Shown here: piece by piece, positions 24,651 through 31,798 of the stretch
How the letters are laid out: every line of letters begins with the position of its first letter
Numbering within the stretch: the stretch's first letter is position 1
The notes under the pieces: model-generated
Seen by the model: only the letters and a program-made list of their open reading frames with translations
Database searches by the model: none
What the model was told of the DNA's origin: nothing
Assembly: GCA_944323655.1 (NCBI GenBank)
Contig: CALUTL010000016.1
Span: 1-37,712, forward strand
DNA length: 37,712 bases
Reading direction: 5' to 3'
Source: Candidatus Gastranaerophilales bacterium
GTDB lineage: Bacteria; Cyanobacteriota; Vampirovibrionia; Gastranaerophilales; Gastranaerophilaceae
Made by a program: the position numbers and the translations under genes

Positions 24651-26507
24651 TTATGCGTAAGTCCACCATTTCCAATCTGGAACAGCTTCAACGCCAACTT
24701 CAACTAAATTACCGTCATCATCGTATTTCTTTTGGTTAGTATCATAGGCAGCGTTAATATGTGCAGTAATAGCATCTTTTTCTTGGTCACCATTAACAGC
24801 GCCTGCCATTCCTAATCCAAGAGGGCTGGGGGATTTATATATATCACCTGCAATACTGTCTATATAATCAGCATCGGTTTGATATGCCATATATTCACCC
24901 CCAGCTGCGCTACACAGATATTTTAAACGCTCATATTCTTCCGAATTAAAATCCAAAGTCGTTCTATTTGATGTATACCAACTATAATCCGAATCAGACA
25001 ATGCACCTATATCATGTAATTGGTCAAGTATAGCCTGACTTGGTAAAGTATAATCATACTGTCCACCGGTTTCATATAACAGACTATACTGATAAGCCGT
25101 TGCGTGAGTAAGTTCGTGTACAAGAGTATCAACCGCTGTATACCAGGCCTCACTCAACAACCTTATATCCAAAGTAAGCCCTAAATCACCAAATCCTGCA
25201 GAATCTGAATCACTTCCCCAAGTTGTAATATCATATTTACCATCATAAACTTCAGGGATACTTGCTGATTGATAATATCCCAGCGTAAACTCTCCTGATC
25301 CTGTAAAACCTGGGTTTACATCCATAAAACCAATTTGTCCTCGTTTTATAGTTTTACCAGTCTGAGTATCTGTTTCACTTAAAAGCCTATTTAGGGCATT
25401 TAACTGCGCTGTCAACCCTGCGGCTTCAAGATATTCTCTAGTTCTTTCAATAATATAATCCAACTTCTGCATATCACTCAGAGCAGCATAATCACTTTGA
25501 AGTTGATTTGCATATAGTTCGACTTTTAGTTTATAAGGGTCAAAAGTAGCTCCTAATTCTTCACCAATAAGAGTTTTCAATTCTGCTACACTTAATACGC
25601 CATTATCATCATTATCAAGCGAATCAAAGACTCTGTTTATAGATCCAAAAAAGTCATAGTTTGCATCTTCCCAAACATCATTATGAGAGAGTTCAACCAA
25701 CTGAGCACGGGTAAGTCCGGTTGAGGCAGATATTGTAGAATCTTGACTATTCAACCACTCAAACATGCTTTCAACATCATCAAATTCGCTTATAAATGAA
25801 GATTTGGGTTCTTCCGGTTCTTCTGTTTCACTGCCTTCGCCTTCTGTGCCGCCTTCTCCGCCAGGCTCTACCGTTTCACCGCCTTCGCCGCCAGTGCCGC
25901 CTTCACCACCGGGCTCTACCGTTTCACCGCCTTCGCCGCCAGTGCCGCCTTCACCACCAGGCTCTACTGTTGAGCCGCCTTCGCCGCTTTCGCCGCCTGA
26001 TTCAGTTTTCTTATGATGCAAATCATAAATTATTTTCTTTATATTATAAATTTCTGATTCTGTTAAATCTGTAAAAGTAACCGAATACTGGCTATCTACT
26101 TTTAAATCTGATGCAATCTTCTCGCCAATATCATCAGCGTATTCAATTTTTCCACCGCTTATATTACTTGTTGTTAAATCGGTTGCATTCGCTGTATTTG
26201 CAGTTTCAGTTTTTCCGCAATCGCATGATGCCAAACTGCTTGCATTAGGACTTGCAGTTTCTGTCTTTCCATTATTTTTAACTGTTAACCCTGCTGCATA
26301 ACCTGAAGCAAGCTCATCAGCAATAGAATAAATCGTTGCATCCTTATTTGCCGCAAGTAATTCATTAACAATACTTGTCGTATCTACAGAATTAGCGGAA
26401 ACGCCGGCTGCCGAAGCATTTTTTTCAACCTCTGCCGTTACTTGCTTTTGTAACTCTGCTGCCTGCGATTTTGCAACAATTGTCAGTAATTTTTGATTAA
26501 TCTGCAT
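24651..26507 (-). CDS. HExxH putative zinc metallopeptidase with EF-hand and Gly-Glu repeats
   Basis: A 618-aa protein, unnamed family. The N-terminal 160 residues are Ala/Ser/Thr-rich and helical (starts MQINQKLLTIVAKSQAAELQ) with no signal peptide. Residues about 170-230 are an acidic Gly/Glu repeat (16-aa unit GGEGGTGGEGGETVEP). An EF-hand calcium loop lies near 295-306 (DNDDNGVLSVAE). A zinc-protease motif HELTH is at 464-468 (VDTLVHELTHATAY); E538 in GGEYMAYQTDADY is a candidate third ligand. The catalytic part is 370-600. Order suggests a calcium-regulated, possibly exported peptidase; route and target are unknown. Neighbouring lineage-type proteins also lack Sec signals. AGGAAT precedes the ATG. 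A gluzincin-like enzyme is inferred from the motif only. Confidence 0.68.
   Translation of the reverse strand: MQINQKLLTIVAKSQAAELQKQVTAEVEKNASAAGVSANSVDTTSIVNELLAANKDATIYSIADELASGYAAGLTVKNNGKTETASPNASSLASCDCGKTETANTANATDLTTSNISGGKIEYADDIGEKIASDLKVDSQYSVTFTDLTESEIYNIKKIIYDLHHKKTESGGESGEGGSTVEPGGEGGTGGEGGETVEPGGEGGTGGEGGETVEPGGEGGTEGEGSETEEPEEPKSSFISEFDDVESMFEWLNSQDSTISASTGLTRAQLVELSHNDVWEDANYDFFGSINRVFDSLDNDDNGVLSVAELKTLIGEELGATFDPYKLKVELYANQLQSDYAALSDMQKLDYIIERTREYLEAAGLTAQLNALNRLLSETDTQTGKTIKRGQIGFMDVNPGFTGSGEFTLGYYQSASIPEVYDGKYDITTWGSDSDSAGFGDLGLTLDIRLLSEAWYTAVDTLVHELTHATAYQYSLLYETGGQYDYTLPSQAILDQLHDIGALSDSDYSWYTSNRTTLDFNSEEYERLKYLCSAAGGEYMAYQTDADYIDSIAGDIYKSPSPLGLGMAGAVNGDQEKDAITAHINAAYDTNQKKYDDDGNLVEVGVEAVPDWKWWTYA
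25830..26002. repeat. 48-bp tandem repeat inside the HExxH gene
   Basis: Two near-identical 48-bp units (25864-25911 and 25912-25959) flanked by degenerate copies on both sides (about 25830-25863 and 25960-26002). The stretch is strongly GC-rich in an AT-rich genome and encodes the acidic 16-residue Gly/Glu repeat on the minus strand. Copy number is likely variable by slippage. Confidence 0.85.
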
Positions 26508-26611
26508 ATTCCTATTAGTCCTTTAATTCACTTATCGGTTGTTTTAAGGTAAAACTTTAAGCTTTAATAAATTTATTTACAAAAATTTACTTTTTTATTT
26601 TCTTTAAATAT

Positions 26612-26641
26612 TTGCAAAATAAAATCTGCCTGTAATATAAT
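26612..26641 (+). promoter_or_regulatory. Promoter of the oxidoreductase-CDP-alcohol-trmL-nnrD run
   Basis: TTGCAA (26612-26617), 18-bp spacer, TATAAT (26636-26641). Predicted start is near 26648, a leader of about 32 nt with AAAGGA before the ATG at 26680. Confidence 0.65.
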
Positions 26642-26679
26642 TAAATTAAAGATAAGTACATTTAGTAAAAGGATTGGAA

Positions 26680-27678
26680 ATGGTACAACAAAGAATAGCT
26701 GTAATCGGCTGCGGTATGTGGGGCAGAAACATCGTCCGAAATTTTTATAACTTGAACGTTTTGGATACCGTATGCGATATTGACGACGAAAACCTCAAAA
26801 AAGTTACGGAGCAATATCCGGGAGTAAAAACAACAAAGGATTTTAACGAAGTTTTAAATAACAAAAGTATTACGGCCGTTGCTGTCGTAACTCCAAGCCA
26901 TACTCATTTCAAACTTGTTAAAGCTATGCTTGAGGCAGGTAAAAATGTTTATGTAGAAAAGCCGATTTCGACAGTTGCACAGGAAGCACGTGATTTATCG
27001 GAGCTTGCTCATCAAAAAGGGCTTGTTCTTATGGTCGGGCATCTTCTGCTTTATCATCCTGCCGTAAACAGGCTTAAAATGCTGATTGAAGACGGGGTTT
27101 TAGGTGAAATTGTATATGCTCAAAGTGACAGACTTAACGTAAACTTCCACAAAAACGACAGAAGTGTAATGTGGGATTTAGCACCTCACGACGTTTCAAT
27201 GATTAGCTACGTTACAGGTAAAACTCCCTTGAGAGTAATTTCTGCCATCGGCTGCTCTTCTGACAGAACTGATATTATGGACATTACTCACATCGGAATT
27301 CAATTTGAAGACGGGGTTATAGGACACATTTCAGACAGTTGGATTACGCCGAAAAAACACGTGACTTTATTGGTCAGAGGCTCTAAAGCTACTGCAATAC
27401 TTGATGATACCGTTCCGGAAAACAAATTGGTAGTTTATGATAATTTTGAACAGAGTTCAACACATATTACAGCACCTGACGTTCTTGAGATTGAACCTCT
27501 TAAACTTGAATGCCAGCACTTTATCAGCTGCTGCGAAACCGGTAAAAAAGCTCGTTCTGACGGTGATAACGGATTTATGGTTACCCAAATCCTTGAAGAA
27601 GCCGAAAAAATTATGCTTGGCGAAAGAGTTAAAAACCTTGATTCAGTGAATTTTGCGCTTTCAAGAATGAAAAAATAA
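26680..27678 (+). CDS. Gfo/Idh/MocA-family NAD(P)-dependent oxidoreductase
   Basis: A 332-aa oxidoreductase, probably acting on a sugar or a nucleotide-sugar. The Rossmann fingerprint GCGMWG is at 10-15. The catalytic region has EKP at 93-95 (K94) and DLAPHD (D166, H170), the usual Lys-Asp-His set. VIGHISDSWITPKKHVTLLV belongs to the C-terminal beta-sheet domain. The set is reminiscent of WlbA/WbpB-like 3-dehydrogenases of nucleotide sugars, but the substrate is not proven. A TTG two codons upstream (26674) keeps the frame open; the ATG at 26680 is 6 nt after AAAGGA and is preferred. It is followed by a CDP-alcohol phosphotransferase 30 nt on. Confidence 0.87.
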   Translation: MVQQRIAVIGCGMWGRNIVRNFYNLNVLDTVCDIDDENLKKVTEQYPGVKTTKDFNEVLNNKSITAVAVVTPSHTHFKLVKAMLEAGKNVYVEKPISTVAQEARDLSELAHQKGLVLMVGHLLLYHPAVNRLKMLIEDGVLGEIVYAQSDRLNVNFHKNDRSVMWDLAPHDVSMISYVTGKTPLRVISAIGCSSDRTDIMDITHIGIQFEDGVIGHISDSWITPKKHVTLLVRGSKATAILDDTVPENKLVVYDNFEQSSTHITAPDVLEIEPLKLECQHFISCCETGKKARSDGDNGFMVTQILEEAEKIMLGERVKNLDSVNFALSRMKK

Positions 27679-27708
27679 TTTTTAAGTATATATAAGAAGG
27701 ACATCAAA

Positions 27709-28329
27709 ATGGATATTAAAAACAACACAGCAAACATTGTTTCAATAAGCAGAGTTTTCGTTGCATTTATTGCAATCGGACTTTTATATTTAGATTCACG
27801 TACAGCTTATCTTATATCGCTGCTTTTAACGATAATTGCTTTTATTATGGACGGAGTTGACGGTTATATCGCAAGAAAATACAACCAAGCTTCAGAACTT
27901 GGATCTGTGCTTGATATTATGGGTGACAGAATTGTTGAAGCTTCATATTGGATAGCTTTTGCGGTTATGGGATGGCTTCCTATTTTATTTCCAATAGTTT
28001 GTGTTACAAGAGCTTTCACAACAGACAGCATCAGAAGCGTTGCTCTTTCTAAAGGAATGACTGCATTTGGAGAAAAATCAATGCAGTCTACCGAATGGGG
28101 AAAATTTATTTGCGCTTCTAAATTTATGAGAATAAGTTATGCGGTTGCAAAAGTTGCGGCGTTTGTTCTTATTATCGCAGCATACACACCTGACATAAAC
28201 TTTAATCTCGCTGACGGAATCAGATTTATCGCAGAAATTCTTGCTTGGATTGCGATTATCTTCTGTGTTGTAAGAGCGATTCCTGTCGTTGCTGAAAGCG
28301 GAAAGCTGTTTGAAAATGGCAAAAATTAA
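27709..28329 (+). CDS. CDP-alcohol phosphatidyltransferase-family membrane enzyme
   Basis: A 206-aa membrane enzyme that moves a CDP-linked phospho-alcohol or diacylglycerol phosphate onto an alcohol acceptor, as in phosphatidylglycerophosphate or phosphatidylinositol-phosphate synthesis. The family motif DxxDGxxARx8GxxxDxxxD is complete: D48, D51, G52, A55, R56, G65, D69 and D73. About five to six hydrophobic segments surround it (for example 13-30, 34-48, 80-100, 140-160 and 175-195). The acceptor alcohol is not evident; the partner oxidoreductase upstream might provide one. An AGAAGGA lies before the ATG. The 3' end overlaps trmL by 14 nt. Confidence 0.88.
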   Translation: MDIKNNTANIVSISRVFVAFIAIGLLYLDSRTAYLISLLLTIIAFIMDGVDGYIARKYNQASELGSVLDIMGDRIVEASYWIAFAVMGWLPILFPIVCVTRAFTTDSIRSVALSKGMTAFGEKSMQSTEWGKFICASKFMRISYAVAKVAAFVLIIAAYTPDINFNLADGIRFIAEILAWIAIIFCVVRAIPVVAESGKLFENGKN

Positions 28330-28765
28330 TGTCGTTTTATACGAACCTGAAATTCCTCAGAATACAGGTAATATTGCACGACTTTGCGCATGTACGGGAG
28401 CTTCATTGTATCTTGTCGGAAAATTAGGGTTTTCACTTTCCAGCAAATACACTAAGCGTGCAGGATTAGACTATTGGGACAGCGTTGATCTTCATAAAAT
28501 TGACTCTATGGAGGAATTGTTCAGCGCAAATCCTGATGCTACGTTTTATTACCTGACAACAAAAACCAAACGTAAATATACAGATGTACAATTTAAAGAC
28601 GGCGATTTTATTGTTTTCGGGCCTGAAACAAGGGGACTTCCGGACATTTATGTTAAAGATAAAAATGCCCTGACAATTCCGATGAAAGAAGGTCAAAGAA
28701 GCCTTAATCTTTCAAATTCCGTTGCAATAGTCGCTTATGAGGTAATCAGACAAAATGGAATTTGA
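28316..28765 (+). CDS. trmL: tRNA (cytidine/uridine-2'-O-)-methyltransferase TrmL
   Basis: SPOUT-family methyltransferase for ribose 2'-O methylation of the wobble base of tRNA-Leu, 149 aa. Motifs: EPEIPQNTGNIARLCACTGA near the N-terminus (10-29), FGPETRGLP and the knot segment IPMKEGQRSLNLSNSVAIVA near the C-terminus. The frame is open nine codons upstream, but MAKINVVLYEPEIPQN is the usual family start. It begins inside the CDP-alcohol gene (14-nt overlap) and its end overlaps nnrD by 11 nt, so all are translationally coupled. Confidence 0.92.
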   Translation: MAKINVVLYEPEIPQNTGNIARLCACTGASLYLVGKLGFSLSSKYTKRAGLDYWDSVDLHKIDSMEELFSANPDATFYYLTTKTKRKYTDVQFKDGDFIVFGPETRGLPDIYVKDKNALTIPMKEGQRSLNLSNSVAIVAYEVIRQNGI

Positions 28766-29561
28766 ACTGCCTTTAAGAAGTGAAAATGCAAATAAGGGAA
28801 CTTTCGGAAGGGTTTTAAATATTGCAGGCTCTGATTATATGCCTGGTGCCGCTTATTTATCAAGCGTTGCAGCCCTAACATCCGGATGCGGGTATGTTTT
28901 TTTGGCAACAACAGAACGCGCAATTAGTGCCGTTGCAGCGCAAACTCAAAATGTAGTTTTTGCGCCTCTTTCCGATATTGATTCTTTGCTTGAAACCGCA
29001 GATGTGCTTTTAATCGGATGCGGAATCTCAACTGATAAAAAAGCTAAACAAATATTTTTTGACACATTAAAGAACGTGAAAAACATTCCAGTCATAATAG
29101 ATGCGGACGGACTTAATATTTTAGCGGAAGCCGATGAAATTCAACTTCCTGAAAAACTTATACTGACTCCGCACATAAAAGAAGCTTCAAGACTTTTGCA
29201 CACAGCTTCTGAAAAAATTTCAGCAGATATGGAATTTTTTGCAAAAGAATTAACAGAAAAATTTTCCTGTACAACAGTTTTAAAATCAAGTGAAACAGTA
29301 GTTTGCGGAAAAGATTTGACCATATACAGACACAAAAAACAAAACAGTGCACTTGCTAAAGCAGGAAGCGGAGATGTTTTAGCAGGAATTATTGCAGGGC
29401 TTTCGGCGCAAGGATTGGACGAATTTAATGCCGCTAAAACAGGTGTTTATATTCACAGTCTTGCAGGTGAATACGCAAAAAATAACCTGACCGAGTATTC
29501 TGTACTTGCAGATGACCAGATCAGGTATATTTCTTATGCTTTTAAAAAGCTTTTAAATTAG
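28755..29561 (+). CDS. nnrD: ADP-dependent NAD(P)H-hydrate dehydratase
   Basis: Repairs hydrated NADH/NADPH using ADP (bacterial enzyme; YjeF C-terminal family), 268 aa. Visible signatures: KGTFGRVLNIAGSDYMPGAA (14-33), DADGLNIL and LTPHIKEA in the middle, and AKAGSGDVLAG (about 202-212) with the catalytic-type Asp in GSGD. The epimerase domain NnrE, often fused N-terminally, is absent, so this is a stand-alone dehydratase; NnrE may be elsewhere. The start overlaps trmL by 11 nt. Its stop overlaps that of the convergent minus-strand gene by 4 nt. Confidence 0.9.
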   Translation: MEFELPLRSENANKGTFGRVLNIAGSDYMPGAAYLSSVAALTSGCGYVFLATTERAISAVAAQTQNVVFAPLSDIDSLLETADVLLIGCGISTDKKAKQIFFDTLKNVKNIPVIIDADGLNILAEADEIQLPEKLILTPHIKEASRLLHTASEKISADMEFFAKELTEKFSCTTVLKSSETVVCGKDLTIYRHKKQNSALAKAGSGDVLAGIIAGLSAQGLDEFNAAKTGVYIHSLAGEYAKNNLTEYSVLADDQIRYISYAFKKLLN

Positions 29562-29902
29562 CCAAAGAAATTGAAAGCGCCGTCGCCGTTTTTGCAGCTA
29601 ATTCCATAAGCTTCTGCTATTTCAGCAGGAGTCGGCATTGGAACTGCTTCTTTTGCAACTTCAACTTTCGGTGCTTCAATATTTCTTTTTGCAACTAATA
29701 AAGATGCAATTCTTCCGGCAAAAGTATCTTTATCTTCTGCGAATTTTGCATCTCTTAACTGTCTTTCTGCTAATTTACTATTAATAGTTCCTTCAAGATT
29801 TGAAGAAGCTGAAACGTATGCTTCTTGCATATTCTTTACTACCTTGTTAGCAACTCTTTGTTTTGCACCAGTAAATGATACATTTTGAATTCTTGAAATC
29901 AT
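29558..29902 (-). CDS. Small lineage-type protein with N-terminal FTG motif
   Basis: A 114-aa basic, helical protein. It starts MISRIQNVSFTGAKQRVANK; the NVSFTG stretch at 7-12 is the clearest instance here of the aromatic-x-G N-terminal motif. The middle (about 15-75) is Lys/Ala/Arg-rich helix. A hinge of PKVEVAKEAVPMPTPAE precedes a short tail. No signal peptide or membrane helix is visible. AAAGGAG is 6 nt before the ATG. The 3' end overlaps nnrD by 4 nt. No named family is recognised. Confidence 0.72.
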   Translation of the reverse strand: MISRIQNVSFTGAKQRVANKVVKNMQEAYVSASSNLEGTINSKLAERQLRDAKFAEDKDTFAGRIASLLVAKRNIEAPKVEVAKEAVPMPTPAEIAEAYGISCKNGDGAFNFFG

Positions 29903-30045
29903 CTTTTTCTCCTTTGAATTTTAAATTTGTTGGGGTAACAATACATTTTTCTTTTTCGGTTACCTTATTAATAACCCAAAAAAATTTTTTTTGCTACCCT
30001 AAAAATTTTTAGTTTACAAATATTAATCTAACATAAAAAGATAAT

Positions 30046-31176
30046 CTAGCAATTAGTCAACTTACCTAATACTGTTCTACGGCGTGCGCCGGTGCATTCG
30101 GGAAGATTACTCGGAATATTATAATAAGCACAATACCCTAAAAGTGCAAAAGCCATAACTTCTTTAAAATTATTCGAAATCCCGTAATTTTCATGAGTTT
30201 TCAAATCAATATGCTTTGGCAAATAATGACGCAGATATTTCATAAGAGTCGGATTGTAAGCCCCGCCTCCGCCGACAACAACTTCGTTAATATCAACAGA
30301 CGGATAAACAAATCTTTCATAAGCCTGCGTAATTGACTTTGCAGTAAGTGCCGTAAGTGTTGCAATAACATCCTTTGGTTCATGAGGCGCAAACCTTAGA
30401 GCATTTTCCGCATAATCCTTTGAAAAATATTCTCTGCCGGTAGTTTTAGGCGGATTTCTAAAGTAATATTCATCCTGAAGCAAACACTCAAGCCAGCTCT
30501 CAGAAATCGTGCCGGAATTGGCAATATCTCCGTTTTCATCATACGGCCTGTTATAAAACTTCTGCATACAGTAATCAATCATCATATTGCCAGGCCCTGT
30601 GTCAAAGCCGAAAGTTGCATTTTCTCTTGATACAACCGTAACATTCGAAATCCCGCCGATATTTTGAATACAAAAATTTCTCTTATAAGGCTTAAACCAT
30701 TTTTCATCGGCAAAACAAACCAAAGGTGCACCTTCACCGCCATTAGCAATATCAGCTTCTCTGAAATTAGAAATTGTCATGCATCCGGTTTCCTTTGCAA
30801 TAACAGAGCTTTCGCCTATTTGCAAAGTGCTTTTTAAAGAAATTCCGTCCAATTTTTCATCAAAAGGAAAATGATAAATAGTCTGACCATGACTTGAGAT
30901 AAAATCTGGTTTTCCATGCTCAGAGATTATAATGTTACAAGCTTCCGCAAAACATTTTCCGACAGCAAAATTCATCTGGCAAACATCTTTTACGGAGGCA
31001 TTACCGTTAAACAGATTAAACAACTTTGCTCTGATATGCTCCGGATATTTATAATTAATTCCATGAATAAGTTTGCAGCTTAAATCAGGCGAAACAATAC
31101 AAAGCCCGGCGTCTATACTGTCGCAAGACGTTCCGGACATTAATGCTATAATCTTTTTACTTTCCAATTCCTGCAT
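30046..31176 (-). CDS. anmK: Anhydro-N-acetylmuramic acid kinase
   Basis: Phosphorylates and opens anhydroMurNAc from peptidoglycan turnover to give MurNAc-6-phosphate (recycling), 376 aa with the chosen start. Motifs: ALMSGTSCDSID (11-22; the usual GTSxDGxD has Ser in place of Gly), SSHGQTIYHFP, NIGGISNVTV and the catalytic-type FDTGPGNMMIDY. VVGGGGAYNP and FKEVMAFALLGY complete the ASKHA fold. The frame extends upstream through an ATG (31200) and a TTG (31215), but those lie in a predicted promoter. The ATG at 31176 fits known AnmK N-termini and leaves only a 4-nt leader. The Gly-to-Ser change is worth a check. Confidence 0.92.
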   Translation of the reverse strand: MQELESKKIIALMSGTSCDSIDAGLCIVSPDLSCKLIHGINYKYPEHIRAKLFNLFNGNASVKDVCQMNFAVGKCFAEACNIIISEHGKPDFISSHGQTIYHFPFDEKLDGISLKSTLQIGESSVIAKETGCMTISNFREADIANGGEGAPLVCFADEKWFKPYKRNFCIQNIGGISNVTVVSRENATFGFDTGPGNMMIDYCMQKFYNRPYDENGDIANSGTISESWLECLLQDEYYFRNPPKTTGREYFSKDYAENALRFAPHEPKDVIATLTALTAKSITQAYERFVYPSVDINEVVVGGGGAYNPTLMKYLRHYLPKHIDLKTHENYGISNNFKEVMAFALLGYCAYYNIPSNLPECTGARRRTVLGKLTNC

Positions 31177-31186
31177 TACTCTACTT

Positions 31187-31215
31187 ATTGTATTAAACAT
31201 GATATTCGCAGGCAA
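31187..31215 (-). promoter_or_regulatory. Promoter of anmK
   Basis: Minus strand: TTGCCT (31215-31210), 17-bp spacer, TACAAT (31192-31187). Predicted start is 31180, 4 nt before the ATG at 31176, so nearly leaderless. An inverted repeat lies 14 bp upstream of the -35. Confidence 0.55.
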
Positions 31216-31228
31216 CTTTTTTTAATAC

Positions 31229-31246
31229 TGTTACATAATAGTAACA
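31229..31246. promoter_or_regulatory. Possible operator TGTTAC-N6-GTAACA
   Basis: A perfect 6-bp inverted repeat with a 6-bp spacer located just upstream of the anmK -35 (gap of 13 bp). The symmetry and position suit a dimeric regulator; no cognate regulator is identified. Confidence 0.4.
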
Positions 31247-31357
31247 AACACTCCCCAAATCTCTTTTAATAAACCTTTTTCTAACTCTCTTAAATTTAAC
31301 AAATCAGCCCCATTAAAAAATATCCCTAATCTTTACCCAGTATCTACACCTCAAACC

Positions 31358-31546
31358 TTACAGGACTTTTGCCATCACCTCTTTTTCTTTCACTGTCCTT
31401 ACTATCTTCTCCCGATGCTTTTTTAAAGCTTCCTCCGTTATCGTTCCGGTAGTCGAACTATTAAGTTTTAATTTATTTTGTATGTCGTATTTCTCTCGAC
31501 TCTTTAAATGTAACTTTAAGTTAAAAGCTTGACAAGTAAAAAATAA
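31358..31546 (-). pseudogene. Possible 3' gene remnant without a start codon
   Basis: Minus strand, 62 codons open from a stop at 31549-31547 to TAA at 31358, with no ATG, GTG or TTG in its first 50 codons. The translation looks protein-like in its second half: STTGTITEEALKKHREKIVR then TVKEKEVMAKVL, a charged helix. It may be the 3' end of a decayed gene. No family is recognised, and a chance frame is possible. Confidence 0.3.
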
Positions 31547-31661
31547 TTAATTAAATTTTACAATTGACCATGCCCCTTGATGCCGTAAGAAAAAATTCAA
31601 GTTCTTAAATCTTAATGAAGAAAATTTAATGAAATTACGTAAATTTTACACTTATTTTTGA

Positions 31662-31709
31662 TTGACAAAATAAAATTATAGAGATTAATTTTCTTTTTTA
31701 TAGTATAAT
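31662..31709 (+). promoter_or_regulatory. Candidate promoter region for the WYL pair
   Basis: A perfect -35 TTGACA (31662-31667) with a weak -10 (TTAATT or TAATTT, 31685-31691) and, downstream, a perfect TATAAT (31704-31709) lacking a -35. Either gives a leader near 85-100 nt to the ATG at 31799. Confidence 0.35.
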
Positions 31710-31798
31710 CATGGTGTTGGAAAATAGTTTGAAAAAAATACTGTTTTTATTATTGTAAAATAATCCTTAAGAGTTTAGAGATTTTATCGGGATAAAAT

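Larger units (their letters stand above)
31247..31798. other. Long non-coding interval between anmK and the WYL genes
   Basis: About 550 bp, AT-rich, between divergent genes. It contains a start-less open frame that looks like a gene remnant (31358-31546, minus), possible promoters toward 31799 and no tRNA, terminator or repeat array that I can recognise. It is the longest gap in an otherwise compact window. Confidence 0.6.

Noticed and set aside
25765..26074. Proline/serine-rich open frames on the plus strand opposite the Gly/Glu repeat
   Set aside because: They are antisense shadows of the 48-bp GC-rich repeat in the HExxH gene, with no ribosome site or family features.
29935..30015. AT-only palindromes (such as CTAAAAATTTTTAG) and a GGTAAC/GTTACC pair between anmK and the 114-aa gene
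   Set aside because: The stems are almost purely A-T and expected in such AT-rich sequence; neither a terminator nor an operator is convincing.
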